A stretch of DNA of 46,721 nt from positions 1 through 46,721 of the forward strand of contig CAWDMN010000098.1 in the NCBI GenBank assembly GCA_963803155.1, in the 5' to 3' direction. The position numbers and the translations under genes were made by a program. This document shows positions 6,786 to 14,858 of the stretch, piece after piece. Numbering within the stretch: the first letter of the stretch is position 1; each line of letters begins with the position of its first letter. The notes under the pieces were generated by a model, which saw only the letters and a list, made by a program, of their open reading frames with translations, searched no databases and was not told the DNA's origin. This stretch comes from CAWDMN01 sp963803155 (lineage in GTDB: Bacteria > Acidobacteriota > Terriglobia > Versatilivoradales > Versatilivoraceae).

Positions 6786-8909
6786 ATGAGCACCGAAGAT
6801 CTAGGAAGAGTCTCCCGGAAATTTCGTTTTGTGTTTGCGATTTCGAGTGTGACCTTTGTTGCTGTGTTGGCCGTTTCGCCCGCCAAAGACTATTTCCGGG
6901 AATGGAAACGCTATTCCAACGATTTCGTGCGTTACGCCCAAACCCGGCCCGATACTAAGCGATTGCTGGCAGATTATCATCCCGGCATCGATCAGATTTG
7001 GATCCCCGAGATGGGGGTAGTGGATCGCTGCCCTACTTGCCACCAAGGCATTATCCAGTCCAGTTTGCGGGATCCTTCGGTCCCTCAGCCGTTCCGGGCT
7101 CACCCCTTGATACCTCACAGGCCAAGAGAATGGGGGTGCGTCATCTGCCATCGAGGTCAAGGAGCAGCCACCGAGGCCTCTGAAGCACATGAAACGACCC
7201 TGGCTTGGGAAAAACCGTTATTGCCGATTCGATATATCCAAGCCTCCTGCGGGGTCTGTCATCAGGAAAATATTGCTGAGACTCCGCAACTCAATCGCGG
7301 CCGGCATTTATTGGAGCAGTTTAACTGTTCGGGATGCCACCGTCTGCAAGGGATCCAGCGGCCTGAGATGATTGGCCCAGACCTGACGCAGGTGGGCAAT
7401 AAGGAGAGCCGTGAGTGGATCTATAAATGGCTGAAGCAACCGAGGACGGTGCTGGACAACAATGGCAATACCGTGGTGAATGGTTATGTGACGGGATCCC
7501 CCCGGATGCCGCAGTTCCGCCTCAACGAGAGCGAACTGAGTGCCTTATCGGCTTATCTGAGTTCCTTGAAAGGCCCGTCAAAAGAGTCTGCTCCCTTTGA
7601 TCCCAGGGTAGTGGCTGCCTGGGAAAAGAGACCCGATTTAGCCGAACAGGGAGAGGCACGATTCCGCCAGATGTTCTGCACAACATGTCATTCCCTCGCT
7701 GTCACCCGCGCCGGCGAAACCAAGCTGATTGGAGGCGATATTGGGCCTGAGTTAACTAAAGTCGCCAGCAAGGTGAATGTGGTTTGGTTAACCAGTTGGT
7801 TGCGCGATCCTCAGGGGTACCTGGTCCATTCTTCCATGCCGCGTTATCAGTGGTCTGAGGAAGATTTGTTCAAAGTGACTCGCTACATCATGGGGAGTTT
7901 GACCGATTCCGACCTCCTGAGCAATGTCCCCCAACTGGCCCCCCCCAGGGCTGAGGAAATTCAATTGGGCAGACGCCTGTTTCAAGACAAAGGATGCGCA
8001 AGCTGCCACGTCATTCAGGGGATCCCTTCTCAAAAGGACTTCGGCCCCGATCTCTCCAACCTGGGTGGAAAAAGCGTGTCTCAACTCGATTTTGGCAACT
8101 CGAAAATTCCTCGCAACCTGATCAAATATATCCAGTCGAAAGTTGTGGACCCGCGTTCGGTGAATCCGGCTGCGCGCATGCCTCAATATTCCTTTAGTTC
8201 TGCAGACCTCGAAATGATTACCACCGCTCTGTTGAGCATGACCGGCTCTGCGGCAAGCAGCCACCTGGCGAGTCTGGTCAAGCCCCTTGTCCAAAGCGAA
8301 TTCCGCCCTGTTGGAGCTTTTGGGAAAGTATACAAACGTTACCAGTGCGCTGTTTGTCACCAGTTTAAAGGCTACGGTGGAACACTGGCTCCCGATCTGA
8401 CGTTTGAAGGCAGCCGGGCACAACGGCAGTGGATGATGGACTTCCTGTTGAATCCTAAGACACTGCGCCCAACGCTCACTTTCCGGATGCCCCAATTTAA
8501 TATGAGCAAGGAAGAAGCCTCTATTGCGGCTGACTACCTACGGATAGTGTTTCAGAATGTCGCAATTGATCTGGAAGAGAAAGAACGTGGACACTATTCC
8601 CCCGAACAAGCGGCTATGGGGAAACAGCTTTATGAGGTGAAGTACCAATGCCAGGCATGCCATACCCTGGGTTCTTCAGGCGGATACGTTGGACCAAACT
8701 TGAGTAACGCGGGAAATTGGCTGAATGCCGTATGGATCGAGGCATGGTTGAGAAACCCGCAGGCCTTGGTTCCAGGGACTATAGAACCACGGCGTGCCCT
8801 CAACGACCAGGAAGTTGCCGCTCTGACTGCGTATCTCATGACGTTCAAGCAGGCTAGCCCCCCCAAAGAGGACAAGGGTGCATCCACAGCTGGAGGAGGC
8901 CCTCGATGA
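6786..8909 (+). CDS. Membrane-anchored octahaem cytochrome c of the Rieske/b complex
   Basis: Start ATG 6786 lies 1 base after the preceding stop; the longer frame upstream is a shadow of the cytochrome b gene. The 707-residue protein has one N-terminal membrane anchor (about 13-33) and eight CxxCH haem motifs at residues 82, 118, 155, 181, 298, 404, 521 and 622. The first three lie in a compact triple-haem head. The others begin mono-haem cytochrome c modules, four of which carry a downstream MP motif (M241, M351, M465, M568) that should supply the axial Met. The last module (haem at 622) has TIEP where MP would be expected, so its sixth ligand is unclear. It probably takes electrons from the Rieske protein and spreads them to periplasmic acceptors or donors. 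Stop overlaps the next start by 4 bases. Confidence 0.88.
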   Translation: MSTEDLGRVSRKFRFVFAISSVTFVAVLAVSPAKDYFREWKRYSNDFVRYAQTRPDTKRLLADYHPGIDQIWIPEMGVVDRCPTCHQGIIQSSLRDPSVPQPFRAHPLIPHRPREWGCVICHRGQGAATEASEAHETTLAWEKPLLPIRYIQASCGVCHQENIAETPQLNRGRHLLEQFNCSGCHRLQGIQRPEMIGPDLTQVGNKESREWIYKWLKQPRTVLDNNGNTVVNGYVTGSPRMPQFRLNESELSALSAYLSSLKGPSKESAPFDPRVVAAWEKRPDLAEQGEARFRQMFCTTCHSLAVTRAGETKLIGGDIGPELTKVASKVNVVWLTSWLRDPQGYLVHSSMPRYQWSEEDLFKVTRYIMGSLTDSDLLSNVPQLAPPRAEEIQLGRRLFQDKGCASCHVIQGIPSQKDFGPDLSNLGGKSVSQLDFGNSKIPRNLIKYIQSKVVDPRSVNPAARMPQYSFSSADLEMITTALLSMTGSAASSHLASLVKPLVQSEFRPVGAFGKVYKRYQCAVCHQFKGYGGTLAPDLTFEGSRAQRQWMMDFLLNPKTLRPTLTFRMPQFNMSKEEASIAADYLRIVFQNVAIDLEEKERGHYSPEQAAMGKQLYEVKYQCQACHTLGSSGGYVGPNLSNAGNWLNAVWIEAWLRNPQALVPGTIEPRRALNDQEVAALTAYLMTFKQASPPKEDKGASTAGGGPR

Positions 8910-9385
8910 GTGTGAGGTTTTACGTTTTCCCCCTGGTCTTATTTACATTATTATTGCTTCCAGCCTGCAAAGGAAAGAAATCGGCACTTGCCGATAACCC
9001 GCGATTGGCGGCTTACGATATAGAACAGGATTGGAACGATCCAGAACGCGCCATTTTGCTCAACTATCAGCAATCTCAAGGCAAGCGGATTTTTTACACT
9101 GCCTGTGTTTGGTGCCACGCCGATGTAACGCCCGCTGGGCCCTCCAACCGGTCCAACGTGATGCCTCCCCCACCGCTCCTCAATGATGGAAATGTTTTGA
9201 ACTCCCTGAGGGATGATGCCTTGCAGAACGTCATCGCCCTGGGGGGGAGTGCGGTGGGCAAATCCAGCATGATGCCTCCTTGGGGAAGAACCCTGACGCA
9301 GGAAGACATTAGCGCCTTGATTGCGTTTATTCGAGTCGTATCTCAACCAACTTATCATCCTCCTCCGGCCAAGCCGATGCCCTGA
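8906..9385 (+). CDS. Monohaem cytochrome c lipoprotein
   Basis: A 159-residue protein with a lipoprotein-type signal peptide ending LLPAC (lipid-carrying C21, with Pro at -2 slightly unusual). One haem motif CVWCH is at 67-71, and SSMMPPWG further on supplies the likely axial Met. The C-terminal helix (LTQEDISALIAFIRVV) is that of a class I cytochrome c. ATGA overlap with the octahaem cytochrome gene indicates translational coupling. It would sit on the periplasmic face of a membrane and is the likely mobile or tethered electron partner of the complex, handing electrons to an oxidase or receiving them from the outer membrane. No oxidase gene is in the window, so the direction is undecided. 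Confidence 0.85.
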   Translation: MSVRFYVFPLVLFTLLLLPACKGKKSALADNPRLAAYDIEQDWNDPERAILLNYQQSQGKRIFYTACVWCHADVTPAGPSNRSNVMPPPPLLNDGNVLNSLRDDALQNVIALGGSAVGKSSMMPPWGRTLTQEDISALIAFIRVVSQPTYHPPPAKPMP

Positions 9386-9448
9386 GAATCTTCCTGGCCA
9401 GGAGCTTGTCAGGAAGACACGGGAGTCCGCTCCCGGCATCCAGGGCGA

Positions 9449-10843
9449 ATGAAGAGATTCCAGAGACCGGCCATGAGAACACCGAATCCCCGCACCATTA
9501 TTGATCACACTCACCGGATCCGAATTGCGGTCCTGGGAGCTCTCCTGGGTTGGGCTCTTCCACCTTTGCAGGCCCAAGTGAGCCCCAACGAGATCATCAA
9601 TCCTCAATTAAAGAGCCTGGAGAAAACCTATCTCAAAAAACTGGTGGAATTTAATAGAGCCGTGGCCGGGATAAAATTCCCTTATCCACTCATGCTTAGC
9701 CGGTTTGCCGGTCTCGAACCTAAAAAACAATTAACGTCCGATAGGCGTGGTTTGGAGTTTGTGTATTTCCACGGCCGAACGGTCTTGAAACTAACGGGAA
9801 ATTACAATGCTGCTTTCAACTCGGACCGGCTGACCCCCAACCAGCGTTCAAGCCGCGTCTTCAATGAAGTGGTGCTCCCAGTTCTCCGATTGCTCCCCGG
9901 ATATTTCACCCCGAAAGAGGACTTTGATGCATTCGGCTTTGAGATCTCCTTTCACACGCAAACAGAAAGCAAAGAGTACCAATATGAGGGGAAGGAAATT
10001 CTCGTCGTCGTATTTGACAGACTGGATTGCTTTCAATTTCTCGGGTCGCAGTCAGACTCTGGCCGGCAGGAGGTGCTGAACCGGTCGGAAATCTATCTGA
10101 ACGGAAAAGAGTTCGGCATGGCGTTGGGCCAGCCAGATCCCTTTGATCTTAAAGCTTTGGAGCGATCGAGGCATAACCAATCCCCACCTTCTTCAGCTTA
10201 CGCGAGCAAACTTCCCTTCAACGAACCGGTTCTCAAGCCCCCTGCCGATCAAACGGTTCCCCAGCCCCAAGGTACAGAAACAGCACGGATTCCTCCGCAA
10301 ACTGCGCTGCCACCGCAGAACAACCCTGCCGCCATGGAACCATTGGTGGCTTCGAATCGCTTGACGGCCAACTGGGCAGAGATGGATCTCGTTCAAGCCA
10401 AGTACCAGGTTCAGCTAGACGAATTAAACAAGGAAGGTGTGGCGCATCACCAATTCTTGCAGTATGTGCCACCGTCATTTGGGATCTTCCAAAACCGGAT
10501 TTATCTCCAACTATCGTTGCGAAATCCCACCAAATATGAGAAAGATTCGACTTCAATATACAAGCGTGCCGCCCAGAGTTTCGATCTATTCTTAGCTCCA
10601 CAGCTGAAACCCATCTTGGCTAAAGTTCCCAATGGTTCAGATTTTGATGGGTTGGAAATCACCATCGTTAATGAGTTGACTTCCAAGGCGACATCTTCCT
10701 CTGAGGCAATTGAGTTCATCTGTCCCCTTAAAATCCTGCGCCAATTTGCCAATGCCGAAATAACCAATCAGGAACTCATTAATCAAAGCATAGTCCTGGT
10801 AAATGAAGTGAGAATTGCTCTGGATCTGCAAAAGGCGGAATAA
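9449..10843 (+). CDS. Secreted protein of unknown function
   Basis: I do not recognise this 464-residue protein. It has a signal peptide (hydrophobic about residues 27-40, ending LQAQ), an N-terminal domain (about 45-225), a Pro/Gln-rich linker (about 235-295) and a second domain (about 300-464). The two domains look alike: both contain a run beginning KYQVQLDEL or KTYLKKLVEF, a later VFNEVVLPVLRLL or YKRAAQSFDLFLAPQ segment and a final ILVVVFDRLDCFQFL or IEFICPLKILRQFA strand. An internal duplication is therefore possible. No haem or metal motif is seen. It follows the cytochrome genes by 63 bases on the same strand and may be an accessory or periplasmic assembly protein, but that is only position. 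Confidence 0.6.
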   Translation: MKRFQRPAMRTPNPRTIIDHTHRIRIAVLGALLGWALPPLQAQVSPNEIINPQLKSLEKTYLKKLVEFNRAVAGIKFPYPLMLSRFAGLEPKKQLTSDRRGLEFVYFHGRTVLKLTGNYNAAFNSDRLTPNQRSSRVFNEVVLPVLRLLPGYFTPKEDFDAFGFEISFHTQTESKEYQYEGKEILVVVFDRLDCFQFLGSQSDSGRQEVLNRSEIYLNGKEFGMALGQPDPFDLKALERSRHNQSPPSSAYASKLPFNEPVLKPPADQTVPQPQGTETARIPPQTALPPQNNPAAMEPLVASNRLTANWAEMDLVQAKYQVQLDELNKEGVAHHQFLQYVPPSFGIFQNRIYLQLSLRNPTKYEKDSTSIYKRAAQSFDLFLAPQLKPILAKVPNGSDFDGLEITIVNELTSKATSSSEAIEFICPLKILRQFANAEITNQELINQSIVLVNEVRIALDLQKAE

Positions 10844-11057
10844 AGCCTTGGTAATCGGTCTGCCCCTGGCGAATTAGCAATTCATAACGCAACCCCCGGC
10901 GGGTCTAGGTTTTGTTACGATGAGCAAATGCCCGATCGGGTCTTTCTTCTTAGTCATCTTTTGCCCGGCTCTTCCATTATGATCAAGGCGCTGTTTCTCT
11001 GATCGACATCAAAGGTTTTGCTACCTTGGCTGCGCAAACCGCTTCAGGAGGTATTGT

Positions 11058-11411
11058 ATGAGGCAAATTGAGAAATTTGAATTTGGTTCTCTGCAGATTG
11101 ACGGGACCCTTTACGACTACGACGTCGTGATTGACCGCGGCAAAATTAGCAGGCGCAAGAAAAAAGGCTCGAAAAAGCTCCGGGATGCCTATGGCCATAC
11201 TCCTCTATCTTTGGAAGAAGGGATTCCCTGGAAATGCCAGCGTCTAGTTGTTGGAACAGGAGCTAATGGCGCCATGCCAGTGGTGGATCAGATGAAAAGG
11301 GAAGCGGAACGTCGTGGAATAACTCTGGTCATCCTTCCGACCCAAGCAGCCATCGATCTCATCCAGGAGGAACAGGATGGCACGAATGCTGTATTGCATG
11401 TTACCTGCTGA
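11058..11411 (+). CDS. Mth938-like domain protein
   Basis: A 117-residue protein matching the Mth938-like (DUF498/NDUFAF3-related) fold: F-x-FG-x-x-x-IDG-x-x-YDYDVVI at the start, RKKKGSKKLRDAYGH in the middle, LVVGTGANGAMPV (about 64-76) and a terminal helix-strand unit. In eukaryotes relatives act in assembly of respiratory complex I; bacterial members have no firm biochemical role. The start ATG has GGAGG (11047-11051) at suitable distance. It stands alone between the redox locus and a MITE-like element that begins 6 bases after its stop. Confidence 0.8.
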   Translation: MRQIEKFEFGSLQIDGTLYDYDVVIDRGKISRRKKKGSKKLRDAYGHTPLSLEEGIPWKCQRLVVGTGANGAMPVVDQMKREAERRGITLVILPTQAAIDLIQEEQDGTNAVLHVTC

Positions 11412-11417
11412 GAATTG

Positions 11418-11657
11418 GGTGCCGCACTTGACTTTTTGACTTTTCCGGAGATTAGGTGCTCTCTTTCAGCAATTGCAGTTTGAGCTGTGTTTGTTCCCGA
11501 TTCTCGCCGCTGCTTGGATTTTACTCACACAATAGTTTTTCTTTGAAAGTCCGGGACTCACGTCCAGTCGCGCCCTTATCCTGGGGAAGTGTCGCCTGTT
11601 TTTTAGCCTTTGCAATGAATCAGTGAAATAAAAAGTCAAAAAGTCAAGTGCGGCACC
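11418..11657. mobile_element. MITE-like element, copy 1 (240 bp)
   Basis: The element is bounded by perfect terminal inverted repeats of 27 bases: left arm 11418-11444 beginning GGTGCCGCACTTGAC, right arm 11631-11657 ending GTCAAGTGCGGCACC. Each arm contains the 8-base unit TGACTTTT twice. The interior holds no credible gene. A second copy at 12558-12788 shares both ends and stretches of the interior (ATCCTGGGGAA, TTTTAGCCTTTG, AATAAAAAGTCAAAAAGTCA). Size, inverted ends, lack of coding capacity and repetition are the features of a miniature inverted-repeat element moved by a transposase elsewhere. No clear target-site duplication is seen. Confidence 0.75.
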
Positions 11658-11800
11658 TTTCGGCAATTTAGATTACTGAAATCAACTCCCCTCCACCATT
11701 GTAATTCGCCTCATTGGGACAACGCGGTAGTCGGCAGAATCGGTCAAAATAACAATTTGCCATGGACAGGAAACCCTGGATACAGACAAGGAGGCTCCTA

Positions 11801-12046
11801 ATGGTTACTGCGCCAGTTCTCGACCCTACCGGGATCCCTTTGACCGAATCCCGGAGATTTGGCAGAACGGACGGCGACTTAACCTTTTACGATTTTTCCC
11901 TTCGAACCGACATTGAGTTAGAATGGCTATTGAAAATGGCCCTTTATTCGCGAAAGAATGTTGACTTTGCACCTGCACCCTCTTTTCCCGCACAGGCTGT
12001 GCATAGCGCGTCTCTGCAAACGGCTATGAGGGTCAAGTTTTCCTAG
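11801..12046 (+). CDS. Small protein of unknown function
   Basis: An 81-residue frame that begins at ATG 11801, chosen because AAGGAGG at 11788-11794 sits 6 bases upstream; the ATG at 11762 in the same frame has no such site. The sequence (TFYDFSLRTDIELEWLLKMALYSRKN in part) shows a mildly hydrophobic centre and no known motif. The good ribosome binding site is the main support. It lies between the two MITE-like copies and just ahead of a PilZ gene. It could still be a chance frame. Confidence 0.45.
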   Translation: MVTAPVLDPTGIPLTESRRFGRTDGDLTFYDFSLRTDIELEWLLKMALYSRKNVDFAPAPSFPAQAVHSASLQTAMRVKFS

Positions 12047-12173
12047 TGGCAACAAAGTTTCTAGTGCCTCTTCCCGCTCCCAGAAAACCGGGGGAAATAA
12101 AGAGTTTGCCGAGGAATTGAGACATGCGATTGGACTCCGTAACTAACTTTGGACCTTAAAGGAGAGAATGTAG

Positions 12174-12524
12174 ATGACTACATTTGTTGAGAGGAGACGA
12201 CAAAAAAGAATCTTGGTGGGACTGCCGATTCGTGTTAAGGGATCCACCTTGGCGGGGGGGCAATTTGATGAGGTCACTAAATCACTGGATGTGAGTTCCG
12301 AGGGTGCCAGCTTCCTTCTCAAGACCCCAGTTCGGGTTGGTTCTATGCTCGTTCTCTCCCTCCCAATGCCACGACAAATGCAACGCAGCAGTGCCCCCAA
12401 CAGACCGGTCTATGAAACATCTGGTCTGATCCTCCGCATTGAAAAAACCGACATGCCCTCCAGTTGCCGGATTGCTGTTCAATTCCGTCCGACTCACCAA
12501 AAACAATACCACGCTGAAGTTTGA
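12174..12524 (+). CDS. PilZ-domain protein (probable cyclic di-GMP receptor)
   Basis: A single-domain PilZ protein of 116 residues. The two c-di-GMP binding elements are visible: R8-R-Q-K-R12 (RxxxR) near the N terminus and D39-V-S-S-E-G44 ([D/N]xSxxG). Between and after them are the beta-barrel strands (GLPIRVKG, FLLKTPVRVGSMLVLSLPM, GLILRIEK, RIAVQFRP). Stand-alone PilZ proteins transmit the second messenger to motility, pilus or polysaccharide machinery; no partner is encoded nearby. AGGAGAG precedes the ATG at proper spacing. Confidence 0.85.
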   Translation: MTTFVERRRQKRILVGLPIRVKGSTLAGGQFDEVTKSLDVSSEGASFLLKTPVRVGSMLVLSLPMPRQMQRSSAPNRPVYETSGLILRIEKTDMPSSCRIAVQFRPTHQKQYHAEV

Positions 12525-12557
12525 GTTTCTCCTCGCAAGAATTCACTGAGCGAATTT

Positions 12558-12788
12558 GATGCCGCACTTGACTTTTCCGGAGAATCGTTCTTCTCTGTCA
12601 GCAACTGCATTTTAATCTGCTATCATTACCCCTTCTCTACTATGCTTCGGTTATGCTTTCGCCCATTTATCCATTAAAAAGTTTGGGAATTACGTCTCCA
12701 AGAGTTCTCATCCTGGGGAAAGTGTCGTATGTTTTAGCCTTTGGTCTGATTCCACGGAATAAAAAGTCAAAAAGTCAAGTGCGGCACC
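12558..12788. mobile_element. MITE-like element, copy 2 (231 bp)
   Basis: Diverged second copy of the element at 11418-11657, in the same orientation. The right end (AAAAAGTCAAAAAGTCAAGTG, then CGGCACC at 12782-12788) is identical to copy 1 over more than 30 bases. The left end has one substitution (GATGCCGCAC for GGTGCCGCAC) and has lost one of the two TGACTTTT units, leaving a shorter inverted repeat. The interior is alignable but clearly drifted, so the copies are not recent. It sits 33 bases after the PilZ stop. Confidence 0.75.
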
Positions 12789-13126
12789 TTTTCCGTCTCT
12801 TCTCACACTGTTTACACTTCCCTAGTCTTGTAATTCCAATACTTGTGAAGAGTTCGAGTAGTTGCAGATAGGGGCCTAGTTCAGGGCCAAGTCTGACAAT
12901 GGCCGGGCCACTGAAAATTTCTTCCGGGCTGAAAGACGGCAAATCCAACACGGCATTGTGCAGCGGCTCATGGTAAAATTGAGTGCCGCACTAAAAATAG
13001 TGTAGTGGATAACGTAGTGGATAGAAAATGAAAAAGGGGATTTTGGTATGTTTTTTGGGGGAAGTATGTGTAATTAAGAAGAAAGTAGCAATTTCTCGAA
13101 AAACCGCTCTGGGAGCCGTATTTCAT
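12789..13126. other. Non-coding stretch with a possible relic of the MITE end
   Basis: No gene is visible. ATTGAGTGCCGCACT at 12979-12993 matches the left boundary of MITE copy 1 (ATTGGGTGCCGCACT) in 14 of 15 bases but the similarity stops there. A 10-base direct repeat GTAGTGGATA follows at 13002 and 13014. Confidence 0.3.
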
Positions 13127-13213
13127 TGGTGCGGAAGGGGGGACTTGAACCCCCATGCCCTTGCGAGCGCTAGAACCTGAATCTAGTGCGTCTGCCAATT
13201 CCGCCACTTCCGC
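13127..13213 (-). tRNA. tRNA-Leu (anticodon CAG)
   Basis: Read on the minus strand from 13213: acceptor stem GCGGAAG pairs with CTTCCGC, the D-arm contains GGCGGAATTGGCAGACGC, the anticodon stem CTAGA/TCTAG encloses loop TTCAGGT (anticodon CAG), a long variable arm of class II type follows, and the T-arm holds GGTTCAAGTCC. Discriminator A and an encoded CCA (13127-13129) complete it. The gene lies downstream of, and on the same strand as, the MFS transporter. Confidence 0.95.
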
Positions 13214-13380
13214 ATAGCTTCGGAATGATGCCACAAGCCGCATGCGGTTTCAAGAGGAAAAGCCTAATCGAGGCTGCGCGGAGTTCCCAAAAAAAAACGA
13301 GCAAGAGCTGGAATGATGCAAGCTGGCGGGACGGAAAGCCTTCCGGATTTCAAACGGCCTTATAGGAGTCGACCCTCCGA

Positions 13381-14637
13381 CTATTCTTTGCTGTCGGGTT
13401 TTGTTTTGTAAATGCCCAGCAGGTTGGCTGTGATCCAGATCAAGCCTGTAGTGAGGGTAAGCAAACCGCTGACCAAACCGATCGTGCGGGCACCCGCATA
13501 TTGTTGCCCTACTCCCGCCAACAGCATGGAAAGCACCATGGTAAAAATCACTACGGATTCCCGTGTCGAAAAAGTCCTGCCGCGCAGCTTTTCCGGAACC
13601 ACTTGCATCAATAAAGTAATGCCAATGATTTGATTGACTCCCATGGCAACCCGGCTGAGGGCCATCCAGACCAATCCCATGCCCAATCCCGCGGAAAAGC
13701 TGAAAATACAATAAAAAATTCCTGTCAATGTAATGCTCAGTCCCAAGATCCATTTCGCAAAAGAAAACGAACGGTTTTTAAAGAAATAATTGGCTAGAGT
13801 GGCTCCAGCCACAATCCCCAAGCCAGCAGCTGAATAGAGCAATCCAATCCCTTGGTCACCGGCATGGAAAACTTCGACGGCAAACAGGCTGAAGAGAATT
13901 TGGGCGGCTCCCCCGCCGGTTGCCCAACCTACCCCAATTAGCATTAGGCCTAAAACAATCGGGCTCGAACGGATGTATTTCATCCCCTCACGGAAATCGT
14001 GGGTGAAGGAAAAAGGAGGATTAATTGGAAGATGCGCGGATTTAGGTGCGGTTTCTTTCCGGAACTGAATTTGGTAAATCATTGCAGCAGAGCCTAGAAA
14101 AGAGAGAGCATTGATCATAAAAGCAGCATTGTAGCCGAGCCATTGAGCCGCAAAGCCTCCCAGGGCGCCGCCCATGGTCTGCACTAGTGCCGAGGTGGAG
14201 CCAGTCATGGCGTTGGCTGGCAACAACTCTTTTTCAGAGGCGATATCGGGAATCGAAGCAGATTTTGCAGTGTTGAAGAAGATCGATACCGCCGTCAGCA
14301 ATCCACCAAATAAATAAGACATCCAAATCCGGTTAGGCGATGTCACCAATAAGAAGCCCAGAGCCAGCAAAGCCCGGCTGTAGTCCGCCGCTAACAGAAC
14401 GGTGCGGCGGCTGAAGCGGTCGGTAATCACGCCAGCCAGCGGCCCAAAAAGAACAGTGGGGAAGGTCCGCGAGAGCAGGAGGGCCGTGATGACCAGGCCT
14501 GAACCCGTCAGAGACATGGCTTGACCCAACACTGCGATGTTGTTGAACCAGTCGCCAATCTCGCTAATAATTTGGCCGGTCCAGAGAGAGCGAAAATTCT
14601 TATTTTGTTTCAATAAGCGGAAATATCCAGTTTGCAT
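13381..14637 (-). CDS. Major facilitator superfamily transporter, EntS/MFS_3-like
   Basis: A 418-residue polytopic protein with about 12 hydrophobic segments. The conserved loop between helices 2 and 3 is present as GPLAGVITDRFSRRTVLLAADYSRALL (roughly 70-96), the classic MFS motif A. N-terminal NFRSLWTGQIISEIGDWFNNIAVL is typical of the EntS/MFS_3 group of exporters. A proton-driven efflux function is likely but the substrate cannot be told; family members export siderophores, drugs or macrolides. The gene stands alone, divergent from rnr, with the start codon 222 bases from the rnr start. Confidence 0.85.
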   Translation of the reverse strand: MQTGYFRLLKQNKNFRSLWTGQIISEIGDWFNNIAVLGQAMSLTGSGLVITALLLSRTFPTVLFGPLAGVITDRFSRRTVLLAADYSRALLALGFLLVTSPNRIWMSYLFGGLLTAVSIFFNTAKSASIPDIASEKELLPANAMTGSTSALVQTMGGALGGFAAQWLGYNAAFMINALSFLGSAAMIYQIQFRKETAPKSAHLPINPPFSFTHDFREGMKYIRSSPIVLGLMLIGVGWATGGGAAQILFSLFAVEVFHAGDQGIGLLYSAAGLGIVAGATLANYFFKNRSFSFAKWILGLSITLTGIFYCIFSFSAGLGMGLVWMALSRVAMGVNQIIGITLLMQVVPEKLRGRTFSTRESVVIFTMVLSMLLAGVGQQYAGARTIGLVSGLLTLTTGLIWITANLLGIYKTKPDSKE

Positions 14638-14722
14638 TCTCAGCCTTGATCTGCGGCGACTGTTTTTCCGGTCGCGTCTGCAGGGGGAGTATTATATCGT
14701 AATTCGTGGAAGGAGCGCAGAG

Positions 14723-14800
14723 GGGAGACGGCAGACGGCAGACGGCAGACGGGAGACGGGAAACGGGAAACGGCAGAGGGCAGACGGGAGGCGGGAGATG
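14723..14800. repeat. Degenerate 7-base tandem repeat (GGCAGAC/GGGAGAC type)
   Basis: About ten tandem copies of a 7-base unit, GGCAGAC, GGGAGAC or GGGAAAC, lie in the gap between the divergent MFS gene and rnr. The strand is strongly purine-rich. The units are imperfect, which suggests an old expansion. Confidence 0.8.
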
Positions 14801-14858
14801 GATGAGATGGAAAATCTAAGAGTTCAAAACGGATGGCAATTGTCGCGGAGAAATGAAT

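Noticed and set aside
7788..8495. 235-codon open frame on the minus strand inside the octahaem cytochrome gene
   Set aside because: Opposite strand of a clear multihaem gene; no motif or ribosome binding site.
11466..11666. 66-codon minus-strand open frame
   Set aside because: Lies within MITE copy 1 and is not preserved in copy 2.
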